From positions 1-64,000 of the forward strand of contig JAFSVL010000088.1 in the NCBI GenBank assembly GCA_017445015.1: DNA of 64,000 nucleotides, written 5' to 3'. Position numbers and translations under genes: made by a program. Shown in pieces: positions 41,309 to 50,056 of this stretch; position 1 is the first letter of the stretch, and every line of letters begins with the position of its first letter. Source of the stretch: Bacteroidales bacterium. GTDB lineage: Bacteria > Bacteroidota > Bacteroidia > Bacteroidales > UBA932. The notes below the pieces were generated by a model, which made no database searches, had not been told where the DNA came from, and saw nothing but the letters and a program-made list of their open reading frames with translations.

Positions 41309-41998
41309 ATGGAAATAAAGAAGTCGGATAAAGCAAGTCTTGAGAATAAGAGACTTCTTTTCGTGGAAATCGGATTCGTGGTCGCTCTGGCCGTCGTGCT
41401 GTTCGCTTTCGAGTGGAGCAGCAAGGAAAAGTCGGCTGCCGTACTCGATGCCGGTAACCAGGAAATCATCGAGGAGGAAATCATCCCCATCACCCAGGAA
41501 ACTCCTCCGCCCCCTCCCGAGCAGATCAAGATTCCCGTACTCTCGGACAATATCGACATCATCGATGACGATATCAAGGTCGATGACAACATCATCAATC
41601 TGGAAGATGCTTCTGACCTGGGAGTAGAGATTCAGGATTACAAGGAGGAAGTGGTCGAGGAAGTGGTCGAGGAAGAGGCGATTCCCTTCCAGCTGGTGGA
41701 AGAGAAGCCGACCTTCCAGGGCGGCGATGCCAACGCCTTCTCCGCCTGGGTGGCGCAGCATATCAATTATCCTGAGACGGCCAAGGAAAACAACGTCCAG
41801 GGACGTGTGATGCTGCAGTTTACAGTGGAAAAGGATGGCAGCGTGACCGGTGTGAAGGTGGTCCGCGGCGTCGATCCCGAACTGGACAGGGAAGCGGTGC
41901 GCGTCGTGAAGAGTTCCCCGAAGTGGAAGCCTGGACGGCAGCGTGACCGCGCCGTGAAGGTGACTTATACCTTCCCCGTTTATTTCCAGCTTCGTTAA
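41309..41998 (+). CDS. tonB: Energy transducer TonB
   Basis: 229 residues. One N-terminal TM segment (LLFVEIGFVVALAVVLFAFEW), a periplasmic linker with a short proline run TPPPPPEQIKIP and an acidic repeat region (EEVVEEVVEEEA), then the TonB C-terminal domain (YPETAKENNVQGRVMLQFTVEKDGSVTGVKVVRG, SPKWKPGRQRDRAVKVTYTFPVYF). It couples the inner-membrane ExbBD motor to outer-membrane receptors; exbBD are not nearby. Followed by an intrinsic terminator. Confidence 0.95.
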   Translation: MEIKKSDKASLENKRLLFVEIGFVVALAVVLFAFEWSSKEKSAAVLDAGNQEIIEEEIIPITQETPPPPPEQIKIPVLSDNIDIIDDDIKVDDNIINLEDASDLGVEIQDYKEEVVEEVVEEEAIPFQLVEEKPTFQGGDANAFSAWVAQHINYPETAKENNVQGRVMLQFTVEKDGSVTGVKVVRGVDPELDREAVRVVKSSPKWKPGRQRDRAVKVTYTFPVYFQLR

Positions 41999-42020
41999 AA
42001 CTTAATTGTATTTTTGTTGG

Positions 42021-42047
42021 AAGGCTGCCGGATGGCGGCCTTTCTTT
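42021..42047 (+). terminator. Intrinsic terminator after tonB
   Basis: Stem AAGGCTGCC / GGCGGCCTT (9 bp, one G-U) with loop GGAT, followed by TCTTTG. Confidence 0.75.
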
Positions 42048-42068
42048 GATAATTGAACGATAATGTGG

Positions 42069-42192
42069 GAGAAAGTTTTATCTGTCTAAAAACTACGGAC
42101 CTCCGGTCCTGTCTCTCCCACGCCTACGGCGCGGGCCCCTCCCGTTCACGAGCCACGGGCGGCTACGGTTTTTAGACAGGCAAAACTTTCTC
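42069..42192. repeat. Palindromic intergenic element 3 (124 bp)
   Basis: Arms GAGAAAGTTTT (42069-42079) with 42182-42192 (11 bp), a 2x2 interior loop, then CTGTCTAAAAAC (42082-42093) with 42168-42179 (12 bp). Inner hairpin GGACC-TCC-GGTCC (42097-42109). Core GGGCCCCTCCC (42133-42143) and AGCCACGGGCGGC (42151-42163) match element 1. It ends 16 nt before the hflX ATG. Confidence 0.8.
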
Positions 42193-42208
42193 AAATCAAT
42201 AATAACGT

Positions 42209-43387
42209 ATGTACGATACCAACAAGGCTGTCTTTGTAGGCATCATCCGTCCGGATGACGATGAACGGAAGGTGATGGAGTACCTGGACGAACTGGCGTT
42301 CCTGGCGGACACCGCCGGGGCCGTGGGCGACCGGAAATTCGTCCAGCGGGTGGACCGGCCGGACAAGGCGACGTATATCCGCAGCGGAAAGTTGCAGGAG
42401 ATTGCCGCCTACTGCGAGGAGAACTGCATCGAGTATGTGATTTTCGACGATGAACTGACGGGGATGCAGCAGCGCAATATCGAGAAAATCATCAAGACCT
42501 CTTCCGTCATCGACCGCACCAGCCTGATCCTGGAGATTTTTTCCCAGCGCGCGAAGACCTCCTATGCGAAGATGCAGGTGGAACTGGCACACTATAATTA
42601 TATATTGCCCCGTCTGGCCGGGATGTGGACCCATCTGGAGCGGCAGCGTGGCGGTATGGGTACGCGCGGAGGGATGGGTGAGACCCAGATAGAAATCGAC
42701 CGCCGTATCGTCCGGGAGAAAATCGCGAAACTCAAGGAACAACTGAAAAAGGTGGACAGACAGATGGCGACGCAGCGCGGCAACCGCGGGCAGCTGGTCC
42801 GCCTGTCGCTCGTCGGGTATACCAATGTCGGCAAAAGCACGCTGATGAACCTGCTTTCCAAATCGGATGTCTTTGCGGAAAACAAGTTGTTTGCGACCCT
42901 GGATACGACCGTGCGAAAGGTCGTCATCGAAAACTGTCCCTTCCTGCTGAGCGATACGGTCGGCTTTATCCGCAAACTGCCCACACAACTCATCGAGGCG
43001 TTCAAAAGTACGCTGGACGAGGTGCGCGAGGCGGATGTGCTGGTGCATGTAGTGGATATATCGGCCCCGGATTTCGAGGAGCAGATGGCGGTCGTGAACA
43101 AGACCCTGGAGGACATCGGCGCTTCCGGAAAGCCGGTCTATATCGTCTTTAACAAGACCGACCTCTTTACCTGCGAGGAATACGATCCCTTCTCCATCCT
43201 GCCGCCGGACAAAAACAATACGACGCTTCCGGAACTCAAGCAGCGGTGGATTGAGGAGAAGAAAGCGCCCTGTATCTTTATTTCAGCAAAAAAGAAGGAG
43301 GGCCTGCCGAAACTGCGCGAGGACATCTACAAGATGGTCGCCGAGATTCACGCGGGCAGATACCCGTTCAATAATTTTCTCTGGTAA
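42209..43387 (+). CDS. hflX: GTPase HflX
   Basis: 392 residues. HflX splits stalled ribosomes under stress. The N-terminal domain includes DELAFLADTAGAVGDRKFVQRVDRPDKATYIRSGKL and DELTGMQQRNIEKI; a glycine-rich loop GGMGTRGGMGETQIEIDRR precedes the coiled linker. GTPase motifs: G1 GYTNVGKSTLMN, G3 DTVGFIRKLP, G4 NKTD. Located just behind palindromic element 3. Its stop overlaps convergent dapA by 20 nt. Confidence 0.96.
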   Translation: MYDTNKAVFVGIIRPDDDERKVMEYLDELAFLADTAGAVGDRKFVQRVDRPDKATYIRSGKLQEIAAYCEENCIEYVIFDDELTGMQQRNIEKIIKTSSVIDRTSLILEIFSQRAKTSYAKMQVELAHYNYILPRLAGMWTHLERQRGGMGTRGGMGETQIEIDRRIVREKIAKLKEQLKKVDRQMATQRGNRGQLVRLSLVGYTNVGKSTLMNLLSKSDVFAENKLFATLDTTVRKVVIENCPFLLSDTVGFIRKLPTQLIEAFKSTLDEVREADVLVHVVDISAPDFEEQMAVVNKTLEDIGASGKPVYIVFNKTDLFTCEEYDPFSILPPDKNNTTLPELKQRWIEEKKAPCIFISAKKKEGLPKLREDIYKMVAEIHAGRYPFNNFLW

Positions 43388-44258
43388 CGTTCTCCAGGGC
43401 GGCTTTCATCGTTTCAACGGTGGCTTGGGTGGCAGGGCTCAGGGGGAGGCGCACTTCGCGGGAGCAGAGTCCCAGACATTCCATCGCCGCCTTGACGGGG
43501 ATGGGATTGCTTTCGACGAAGCAGGCCTTGAAAAGCGGGGAAAGCCTGTGGTGCCACTCTCTGGCTTTCAGGAAATCCCCTTCCAGCAAGGCGCCGGTCA
43601 TCTGCGTCACCTCGGCGGGCGCGGCATTGGATGCGACGCTGATAACGCCCTGTCCGCCTGCTGCCATGATCGGGAAGGTAAGGTCGTCGTCGCCACTGAG
43701 CACCGAAAAAGTTTCCGGAGCGCAGCGGATGATCTCGCTGGCCTGCGAAAAGCGGCCGGAGGCTTCCTTGATGCCGATGATCTGCGGGCAGTCGTCGGCC
43801 AGACGCAGTACCGTTGACGCTTCCATATTTACTCCGGTACGGCCGGGGACATTGTAAATCACGATGGGTTTGTCCGTTTCGTCTGCAATGGCCCTGAAGT
43901 AGTCGTATTGGCCCTGCTGGGTGGGTTTGTTGTAAAACGGCACGACGACAAGCCAGGCATCGGCGCCTTCGCCTTCCAGCGCCCGGATGTTGGCGACCGT
44001 GCCGGAGACGGAATTGCTCCCGCAGCCGCAGAGCAGGGGAAGTCCGGCCGCCTGTTCCCTCGCAAGACGCAGCAGCCGCAGTTTCTCCCCGGCATCCAGC
44101 GCCGGGGTTTCACCGGTCGTGGCCAGCGGAACCAGGAAATCCACACCGCTTTCCACCTGTCTGAGGACGAGGCGTATGTATGCTTCCTCGTCTATCTTTC
44201 CACCGCGGAACGGAGTAACCAGCGCAGTACCGCAGCCCTTCAGCAGTAATTTTCTCAT
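43368..44258 (-). CDS. dapA: 4-hydroxy-tetrahydrodipicolinate synthase
   Basis: 296 residues, the first enzyme of the lysine/diaminopimelate branch. TIM-barrel motifs: GTALVTPF, TTGETPAL, VVPFYNKPTQQGQYDYFRAIAD, Tyr of VIYNVPGRTGVN, Schiff-base Lys of IGIKEASG and VLSGDDDLTFPIMAAGGQGVISVASNAAP. It starts with a 4-nt overlap on the dapB stop, so dapB-dapA are co-translated. Confidence 0.96.
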   Translation of the reverse strand: MRKLLLKGCGTALVTPFRGGKIDEEAYIRLVLRQVESGVDFLVPLATTGETPALDAGEKLRLLRLAREQAAGLPLLCGCGSNSVSGTVANIRALEGEGADAWLVVVPFYNKPTQQGQYDYFRAIADETDKPIVIYNVPGRTGVNMEASTVLRLADDCPQIIGIKEASGRFSQASEIIRCAPETFSVLSGDDDLTFPIMAAGGQGVISVASNAAPAEVTQMTGALLEGDFLKAREWHHRLSPLFKACFVESNPIPVKAAMECLGLCSREVRLPLSPATQATVETMKAALENVTRENY

Positions 44259-44917
44259 AAAATCAGGTCTTTAAATTCGTGTACGCCGCGCAGCCCTTCG
44301 GTGCGCAGCGCGGCCTGGACGGCACCTTCGGCAAGCCCTTTGCGCGAAAATGCTTCATGACAGACAGTGATTTTGTCGCAGGCCCCCTCGAAAGTGAGTT
44401 CGTGGATGCCCGGGACTTCACCGATGCGGCGGCTTTCAATCGCAACGCTCCCGCCGAGTTTTTCTTCGACGATTTTTCCCATCGTGACGGCCGTACCCGA
44501 CGGTGCGTCCAATTTGTGGATGTGGTGCGTTTCGACGATCGAAGCCTTGTAACCCAGCCCCCGGAGCTTCTCCGCGGCCAGCGCAGCCAGCGCGAAGCTG
44601 ACATTTACCCCGATGCTGAAGTTTGAGGCGTAAATCATCGGCGTGCCGTGTTTTTCAAAACAGGCGATCACCTCCGGCGCGATATCGTGCCAGCCTGTGG
44701 TTCCGACGACCACCGCCTTGAAACGCTGGGCCAGCAGGGGGTAGTTCTGCCGGAACGAACTGGGAAAAGTGAAGTCGATACAGACGCTCTTCGCGGCAAC
44801 CGCCGGGTCGAAGGATGCGATATCTTCGGAAATCCCGGCGCAGGGAATTCCCTTTTCCCTGAGGACTTCTTCTACCATGTGGCCCATCCGGCCGTATCCG
44901 CTGATGACTGCTTGCAT
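44255..44917 (-). CDS. dapB: 4-hydroxy-tetrahydrodipicolinate reductase, short form
   Basis: 220 residues from ATG 44915-44917. DapB reduces the DapA product with NAD(P)H. Nucleotide motif GYGRMG near the start; catalytic region ETHHIHKLDAPSGTA with His and Lys present; GIHELTFEG near the end. It is shorter than E. coli DapB (about 270), as in most Bacteroidota. A -7 box lies 21 nt upstream of the start. Confidence 0.95.
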   Translation of the reverse strand: MQAVISGYGRMGHMVEEVLREKGIPCAGISEDIASFDPAVAAKSVCIDFTFPSSFRQNYPLLAQRFKAVVVGTTGWHDIAPEVIACFEKHGTPMIYASNFSIGVNVSFALAALAAEKLRGLGYKASIVETHHIHKLDAPSGTAVTMGKIVEEKLGGSVAIESRRIGEVPGIHELTFEGACDKITVCHEAFSRKGLAEGAVQAALRTEGLRGVHEFKDLIL

Positions 44918-44938
44918 AGTCGTTGGTCGTTTATCTCG

Positions 44939-44946
44939 CAAATATA
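44939..44946 (-). promoter_or_regulatory. -7 box of dapB-dapA
   Basis: Minus-strand TATATTTG, exact TAnnTTTG, 21 nt from the dapB ATG. Confidence 0.65.
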
Positions 44947-44957
44947 CTAAAAATCAC

Positions 44958-46151
44958 CTATAAACTATACCCCAGACACCATTCCTGACAATAGGAACGG
45001 TCAAAGTTGTGGACGCGCAGGCTCAGCCCGGCAAAAAGCCCTTTCGGCTTGCGGAAATGGTAGCGGATGCCGATACGCTGATAGTCCAGTCCCATGTTTT
45101 CCGTATATCCGGTCTTTTTGAAGACGTGCAGGCCGACGTTGAGGTGTACGGATACCCTTCTGTACCAGAACTCCTGAATCAGGTAAATCCCGCAATGGAG
45201 GGGAGAGTAGCCGGCGGGGTCTTCTTTGCCCAGCAGCAGGAGATCCGTTTCCCGGTAGCGGTTCTCGGCATAGTTGATGTCGATGCCGATACCAGTGGCG
45301 AAAACCGGAGAGTAGCGCCATACGCCTTCCGCTCCGGCGATGATCCGGGCGCGCGGAGGAATGGGAAACCACCGCTCCGGAGGAAGGTCGGCCGCAAGGG
45401 CGGCGTCCAGTTCGACGGAACTCGCGTGGGCGCCCCCCGATGCATAGAAGTTCCAGTGCAGGCCCTTCTCGTAGTCCGGCAGTTCCGACTTCGGCCCGCG
45501 GCGGGTCTCCCATCCGGCAGGCGCCATGCGGTAGCGTACCCCGGCACTGAAGGAAAGTTCGTTGAATCCGTAGTTCGGCACGCTCAGCATCCCGTTGGAG
45601 TGATGGGTCAGAAAGGCGCCCGCCACCAGGCTCCACTGCGGTGCGAACAGCCATTCGGCGTTGAGTCCGCCGCCTACGAGCGCAAAGACCGGAGAGGAGA
45701 GGTACAGGTTGTCCGGGCTGGAGACGGGATGGTAAACCTTCGGGCAGACGGCAAGGCCCAGTTCCAGTACGGGGCCGATGCGGAAATGTTTCGTGCGGAC
45801 GAAATCGAATTCGGCCCAGCCGTAAAGGTTCACGATGTCCCCGAGATGGGTGTCGCCTTTAAAACGCAGGCTTCCCATGCGCTGCCAGGAGAGTCCGAGG
45901 CCGTATCCGGGATAGTTGAAGGCCCGTTCAAACCAGCCCCCGTCTTCCCGGCGCGTGGATACGCCGGCCTTGAAGTCGTACATGTCGTAATTCGTGGAGC
46001 CGATGACATTTTTGTAGATATCCCAGCCGTCCAGGACGTGTACAAAGCGCCCGGAAGCGCTGAAGTTCAAATGACGCTTGTCAATGGTCTGGCTTCGGGC
46101 GGAGAGCGCCAGGAGTATCAGGACAAAAAGTGCCGCGGCGCGTTTCTTCAT
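44958..46151 (-). CDS. Acyloxyacyl hydrolase / lipid A deacylase (PagL-like) outer-membrane protein
   Basis: 397 residues with a signal peptide (AAALFVLILLALSARSQ). The barrel carries the PagL catalytic signature FLTHHSNGMLSVPNYGFN (His and Ser of H-x-S-N) near residue 190, and many aromatic strand ends (SFSAGVRYRMAP, GIRYHFRKP, EWCLGYSL). Enzymes of this family remove ester-linked acyl chains from lipid A. The length exceeds PagL (about 170); the extra C-terminal half looks like more barrel and is typical of the Bacteroidota branch. Last gene of the cdaA operon; its start overlaps the manC stop by 4 nt. Confidence 0.8.
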   Translation of the reverse strand: MKKRAAALFVLILLALSARSQTIDKRHLNFSASGRFVHVLDGWDIYKNVIGSTNYDMYDFKAGVSTRREDGGWFERAFNYPGYGLGLSWQRMGSLRFKGDTHLGDIVNLYGWAEFDFVRTKHFRIGPVLELGLAVCPKVYHPVSSPDNLYLSSPVFALVGGGLNAEWLFAPQWSLVAGAFLTHHSNGMLSVPNYGFNELSFSAGVRYRMAPAGWETRRGPKSELPDYEKGLHWNFYASGGAHASSVELDAALAADLPPERWFPIPPRARIIAGAEGVWRYSPVFATGIGIDINYAENRYRETDLLLLGKEDPAGYSPLHCGIYLIQEFWYRRVSVHLNVGLHVFKKTGYTENMGLDYQRIGIRYHFRKPKGLFAGLSLRVHNFDRSYCQEWCLGYSL

Positions 46152-47227
46152 CGGTATTTCTCAAATTCAGGGAGTCCCAGACGGGCGATGAAGTCGCTCA
46201 GTTCCGCCTCCTTGCGCGGGCAGATCATCAGGACGTCCGGGGAATCGATGATGACAAAATCGTCCAGGCCGTGCACGGCGATGAGTTTGTCCCGTCCGGA
46301 ACCGCGCACGATGTTCCGGCGGCTGCCTTCGATGAGCACCTTTCCGCGCGAGTAAACGGCGTTTTCCCTCCGGTCACGGGAGGGCAGGAAACGGTAGAGC
46401 GTTTCCCAGTCGCCCACATCGGTCCAGCCGAAGGATGCGGGGAGCACCCAGGTATTGTTGCTGCGTTCGAGCAGGGCCTCCCCGATGGAAATCCGGGTGC
46501 AGCCGGCGTAGGCTCCGGCCAGGAAGGCGGCCTGGTCCGCGCTTCCCAGCGCCGCCTCCCATCCTTTCCAGAGGTCGGTCACTTCTGCGGTATGTTTTTG
46601 CAGTTCCGAAAGCAAGACGGAAGCTTTCCAGCTGTGGATGCCCGTGTTGAGGAGGAATTCTCCGCTTTCGACGAAGCGCCGCGCAAGCGCCGGCGCCGGC
46701 TCCTGGGTGAAGGTTTTGACCTTGACGGGCTTTCCCCGTGCAGGAGACGCCATCTGGATGTATCCGCAGGTCGTTACCGGCTGCCCGGGAAGGGCTCCGA
46801 TGCTGATCAGCGCGTTGCCGGTGGCGGCAAAGCCGAGGGCCAGCCGGCAGGTTTCTCGGAAGGCCGTCTCGTCGGTCAGGGTCAGGTCTGCGGGAACGCT
46901 GATGAAGACCGCCTCCGGGTCGCGGGAGAGCAGGGTGCAGGCGGCAAAGAGCGTGGCCGGTGCCGTATCCCGGCTGTAGGGTTCGGAGAGCAGGTTTTCC
47001 GCTTTAAGTTCAGGGAGTTGCTGCGCGACAATGTCGGCGTAGCCGTGATGCGTGACGACCAGGATGTTCTTTACGGGGAAGAGTGCCTTCATCCGGTCAA
47101 ACGTGATGCGCAGGAACGATTTTCCCTTCGTCGTCAGGTCCAGGAACTGCTTGGGCATGTTCGCACGGCTGACGGGCCAGAATTTCGCGCCGGTTCCCCC
47201 GGCCATGATTACGCAATATTCAGACAT
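46148..47227 (-). CDS. manC: Mannose-1-phosphate guanylyltransferase
   Basis: 359 residues of the GDP-mannose pyrophosphorylase family, making GDP-mannose for glycans. Motifs: VIMAGGTGAKFWPVSRANMPKQFL (Arg of the usual G-x-G-x-R-x-W-P is Lys here), LLSEPYSRDTAPATLFAA, VFISVPADLTLTDETAF, YIQM, VKTFTQEPAPALARRFVESGEFLLNTGIHSWK and SFGWTDVGDWETLYRF. The later half (about 110 residues) is the left-handed beta-helix-like end without the isomerase domain found in bifunctional ManC. Overlaps yraN and the deacylase gene. Confidence 0.93.
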   Translation of the reverse strand: MSEYCVIMAGGTGAKFWPVSRANMPKQFLDLTTKGKSFLRITFDRMKALFPVKNILVVTHHGYADIVAQQLPELKAENLLSEPYSRDTAPATLFAACTLLSRDPEAVFISVPADLTLTDETAFRETCRLALGFAATGNALISIGALPGQPVTTCGYIQMASPARGKPVKVKTFTQEPAPALARRFVESGEFLLNTGIHSWKASVLLSELQKHTAEVTDLWKGWEAALGSADQAAFLAGAYAGCTRISIGEALLERSNNTWVLPASFGWTDVGDWETLYRFLPSRDRRENAVYSRGKVLIEGSRRNIVRGSGRDKLIAVHGLDDFVIIDSPDVLMICPRKEAELSDFIARLGLPEFEKYR

Positions 47228-47597
47228 AAATGGGAAGAAAGGCTTGGGGAAAGTATTCTATCCGGGTATGGCCGGCATCGAAGATGACACTGATTACATC
47301 GAAAAAGATTTCCGCGTCACCGCCGTGGAGGGTCTTCGCATCGTTGAGGTAGGCCCTGGCCGCCCGTACCAGCCGCTGCATTTTGTCGTGACGGACATTT
47401 TCTTCGGGGGCTGCCTGGAGCGGGGCGATGCGCGTCTTTACTTCCACGAAGTGGAGGCCGGCCCCGTCGTAACTGATAATGTCCACTTCCAGGTGTCCGG
47501 AGCGCCAGTTGCGCTCGAGGATCCGGTGGTCCCGGGATTCCAGGTAACGGCAGGCGGCCTCCTCTCCCTGCTTTCCGACGGTTTTCCTGTCCATCAT
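47220..47597 (-). CDS. YraN / UPF0102 endonuclease-like protein
   Basis: 125 residues. GKQGEEAACRYLESRDHRILERNWR at the N-terminus and EVDIISYDGAGLHFVEVKTR, the PD-(D/E)XK-type D...E-V-K core, define UPF0102. Function is unresolved; a role in DNA or replication-related processing is suspected for relatives. Start overlaps mutS2 stop by 4 nt. Confidence 0.92.
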   Translation of the reverse strand: MMDRKTVGKQGEEAACRYLESRDHRILERNWRSGHLEVDIISYDGAGLHFVEVKTRIAPLQAAPEENVRHDKMQRLVRAARAYLNDAKTLHGGDAEIFFDVISVIFDAGHTRIEYFPQAFLPIYV

Positions 47598-50056
47598 TCG
47601 AAGCTGATTACGGTTACGCCGCTGCCCCCGCGGCGGATGTCTTCATCGGATACGGTGGCGATGCCCCGCACGGTCCGGAGGTATTTCTGCAGTTCATCCC
47701 GGAGTACGCCGGTTCCTTTTCCGTGTATGATGCGCACGCTGCCCATGCCGAGCATGATGGCATCGTCGATGAAATGGACGGTCATGTCCAGCGCCTGCTG
47801 CAGCCGCTCTCCGCGGACATCGAGTTCCGGTTTGAAGTTCAGCCGCCGCTCGGCGATGGAGGCGTCCTCCCGCTGATAGGCGGGAGTAAAGGTTTTGCGC
47901 GCGACTTCCCGGAATTCCGAAGCGGAAATGCGCTCCAGTCTCTCCGGGCTGAGGGTGCTGCTGATGTTCCCGATGATGAGGGTGACGGACTTGGCGGACA
48001 CGCGGGAAACTTCGCCCACCATCCCGCTGTCCTTGATACGGGCTTTTTCCCCCACCTTGAGCGCTTCCTGCCGGGGCTCTTCTTCCTTGGCCCCGCCCTT
48101 CCCGTGTTTCCCCAGGAGCTCCATTTTCCTTTCCAGGTAGGCTTCCCTTTTGAGCGTCTGCTTTTCCTTCTTTTCCCGCAGGGTCCCCAGAAAACCCTGG
48201 AGTTCTGCACGGGCCTCTTTCGTCTTTTCTTTTTCCGCCCCCGCCTCCTTGATGTCCCGGATGGTCTTTTCCACCTGTTTTCCGGCCCCTTTCACGATGT
48301 TTTCCGCTTCCCCCATCGCCTCTTCGATGATGGACTTGCGCTGCCTGCGGATTTCTTCGAGTTCATTCTGGTAGCGGCCGGCCAGTTCTTCCAGTTCTTT
48401 GTCGGTATGCTTGATCTTCTGCAGTTTTTCGTCGAGCATCCGGCGGTTCCGCGCAATTTTCCTCAGGTTCCGTTCCATGCCGACGAAGCCTTCGCCGGCG
48501 CGCTGCTCGGCATCCTTGACGATGACCTCCGGGAGTTGCATCTTGCGTGCAAGTTCGAAGGCGAAGGAATTGCCCGGAAGTCCGGTTTCGAGTTGGAACA
48601 GCGGTTCGATGCGCGCGGTATCGAAGCGCATCGCGCCGTTGACGACCGCATTGTCCGGTGCCGATGCGAAGAGTTTGAGGTTTGTGTAGTGCGTAGTAAT
48701 CACTCCGTACACGCCGCGCCGGTCCAGTTCCGCGAGGATGGCTTCGGCGATCGCTCCGCCGGCGGCGGGTTCCGTTCCGGCGCCGAATTCATCGATAAGG
48801 ACCAGCGTTCCGGGGCCCGCATCGCGCAGCATATCGCGCATGTCGGCGAGGAAGGAACTGTAGGTGCTGAGGTCGTTTTCAAGCGACTGGTCGTCTCCGA
48901 TACTGACTGCAATCTGTTGAAATACAGGTAATTCAGAACTTTCAGAGGTAGGGATGAGCATTCCCCATTGGAACATGTACTGCAACAGTCCGACGGTCTT
49001 GAGGCAGACGGATTTTCCTCCGGCATTGGGACCGGAGATGAGCAGGATGCGTCCTTTCGCATTCAGATGGACGCTGATGGGAACGATATTGCGCTGTTCA
49101 CGCGAGAGTGCCTTTTCAAGCAGCGGGTGGCGGGCCTTGCGCAATTCCAGCCGCCCGTCTTCGGAGAGGACCGGGAGTCCGGCGACGAAATCGAGGGCCG
49201 TCTGCGCCTTGGCCATCAGGAAATCGGTCTCTCCCACATAGACGGCGCTTTTTTGCAGATCCGCCGCATAGGGGCGAACAAAATCGCTGAAGGCGCGCAG
49301 GATGGCGGAGATTTCACGGTCTTCGTCATAATGCAGTTCCCGGATTTCGTTTTCGAGTTCCATCACGGAGGCGGGCTGGATAAAACTCGTCTTTCCGGAG
49401 GCGGATTCCCCGAAGACAAAGCCGGGTATTTTGCGTTTCAGGGCGGAGTTGACCGGAATGAGGAGGCGGCCGTCGCGCAGGGTTACGCCGCTGTCGGGTT
49501 CGCAGAGCCCTTCCGCCTGCGCCCGCCGCAACACCGCCTCGGCGCGTCTCGTAAGGCCCTGTTCCTTTTCTCTTAATCGCGCGCGTATCTGCGCGAGCGC
49601 GGGAGAAGCGGAATCTTTGATGTCCCCGTGGCGGTCCAGGATGGTCTCGATGCGCCGCAGCACTTCCGGGAAATACGGAACTTTCCCCGTCTTCCGCTTG
49701 AGCAGGGGATAGACCCCGTCTCCGGCGCTTCCGAAAAACACGCGCAGGCGCCGTACCGTATCCAGCAGGGTGGCCAGTTTTCCCAGCGACAGCGCGTCCA
49801 GGCTCACCGAAGGATTTTCCAGGGCCGTCAGGAAAGGCAGCGCGTCGATGTACCCGCCGGAGGGAAAACTGTCCTCAAACAGCAGGATCAGCCGCATCTC
49901 TTCCGTCAGGGCCAGCCGGTTCCGGATTTCCCGGGGATTGGTGCAGAAGTCCTCTTCGGCTACCCTTTGCGCCGCATAATCGGTCGCGCAGCGGGTGGAG
50001 ATGCATTCGCGGATCTTGTCGAACCCCAGTTTGCTTTCAATCCTTTCGAAGTTCAT
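47594..50056 (-). CDS. mutS2: Endonuclease MutS2
   Basis: 820 residues. MutS-like core with helical lever, Walker A ISGPNAGGKSVCLKTVG, Walker B LVLIDEFGAGTEPAAGGAIAEA, GVYGVITTHYTNLK, then a long coiled coil (about 520-640), a KOW-like region and a C-terminal Smr nuclease domain (LDVRGERLQQALDMTVHFID, VRIIHGKGTGVLRDELQKYL). MutS2 suppresses recombination and rescues collided ribosomes. It overlaps the stop of cdaA by 4 nt and the start of yraN by 4 nt. Confidence 0.96.
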   Translation of the reverse strand: MNFERIESKLGFDKIRECISTRCATDYAAQRVAEEDFCTNPREIRNRLALTEEMRLILLFEDSFPSGGYIDALPFLTALENPSVSLDALSLGKLATLLDTVRRLRVFFGSAGDGVYPLLKRKTGKVPYFPEVLRRIETILDRHGDIKDSASPALAQIRARLREKEQGLTRRAEAVLRRAQAEGLCEPDSGVTLRDGRLLIPVNSALKRKIPGFVFGESASGKTSFIQPASVMELENEIRELHYDEDREISAILRAFSDFVRPYAADLQKSAVYVGETDFLMAKAQTALDFVAGLPVLSEDGRLELRKARHPLLEKALSREQRNIVPISVHLNAKGRILLISGPNAGGKSVCLKTVGLLQYMFQWGMLIPTSESSELPVFQQIAVSIGDDQSLENDLSTYSSFLADMRDMLRDAGPGTLVLIDEFGAGTEPAAGGAIAEAILAELDRRGVYGVITTHYTNLKLFASAPDNAVVNGAMRFDTARIEPLFQLETGLPGNSFAFELARKMQLPEVIVKDAEQRAGEGFVGMERNLRKIARNRRMLDEKLQKIKHTDKELEELAGRYQNELEEIRRQRKSIIEEAMGEAENIVKGAGKQVEKTIRDIKEAGAEKEKTKEARAELQGFLGTLREKKEKQTLKREAYLERKMELLGKHGKGGAKEEEPRQEALKVGEKARIKDSGMVGEVSRVSAKSVTLIIGNISSTLSPERLERISASEFREVARKTFTPAYQREDASIAERRLNFKPELDVRGERLQQALDMTVHFIDDAIMLGMGSVRIIHGKGTGVLRDELQKYLRTVRGIATVSDEDIRRGGSGVTVISFE

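Noticed and set aside
41300-41761. 153-codon minus frame inside tonB
   Set aside because: Acidic-repeat codons of tonB read backwards give a long open frame; no family match and no signal.
42009-42016. TATTTTTG after tonB as a promoter
   Set aside because: It lies just after the stop, before the terminator stem, with no gene start in a useful distance; chance match in AT-rich sequence.
33528-42192. Palindromic elements as a CRISPR array or as classical insertion-sequence remnants
   Set aside because: No regularly spaced identical repeats and no shared terminal repeats between copies; no transposase fragment.
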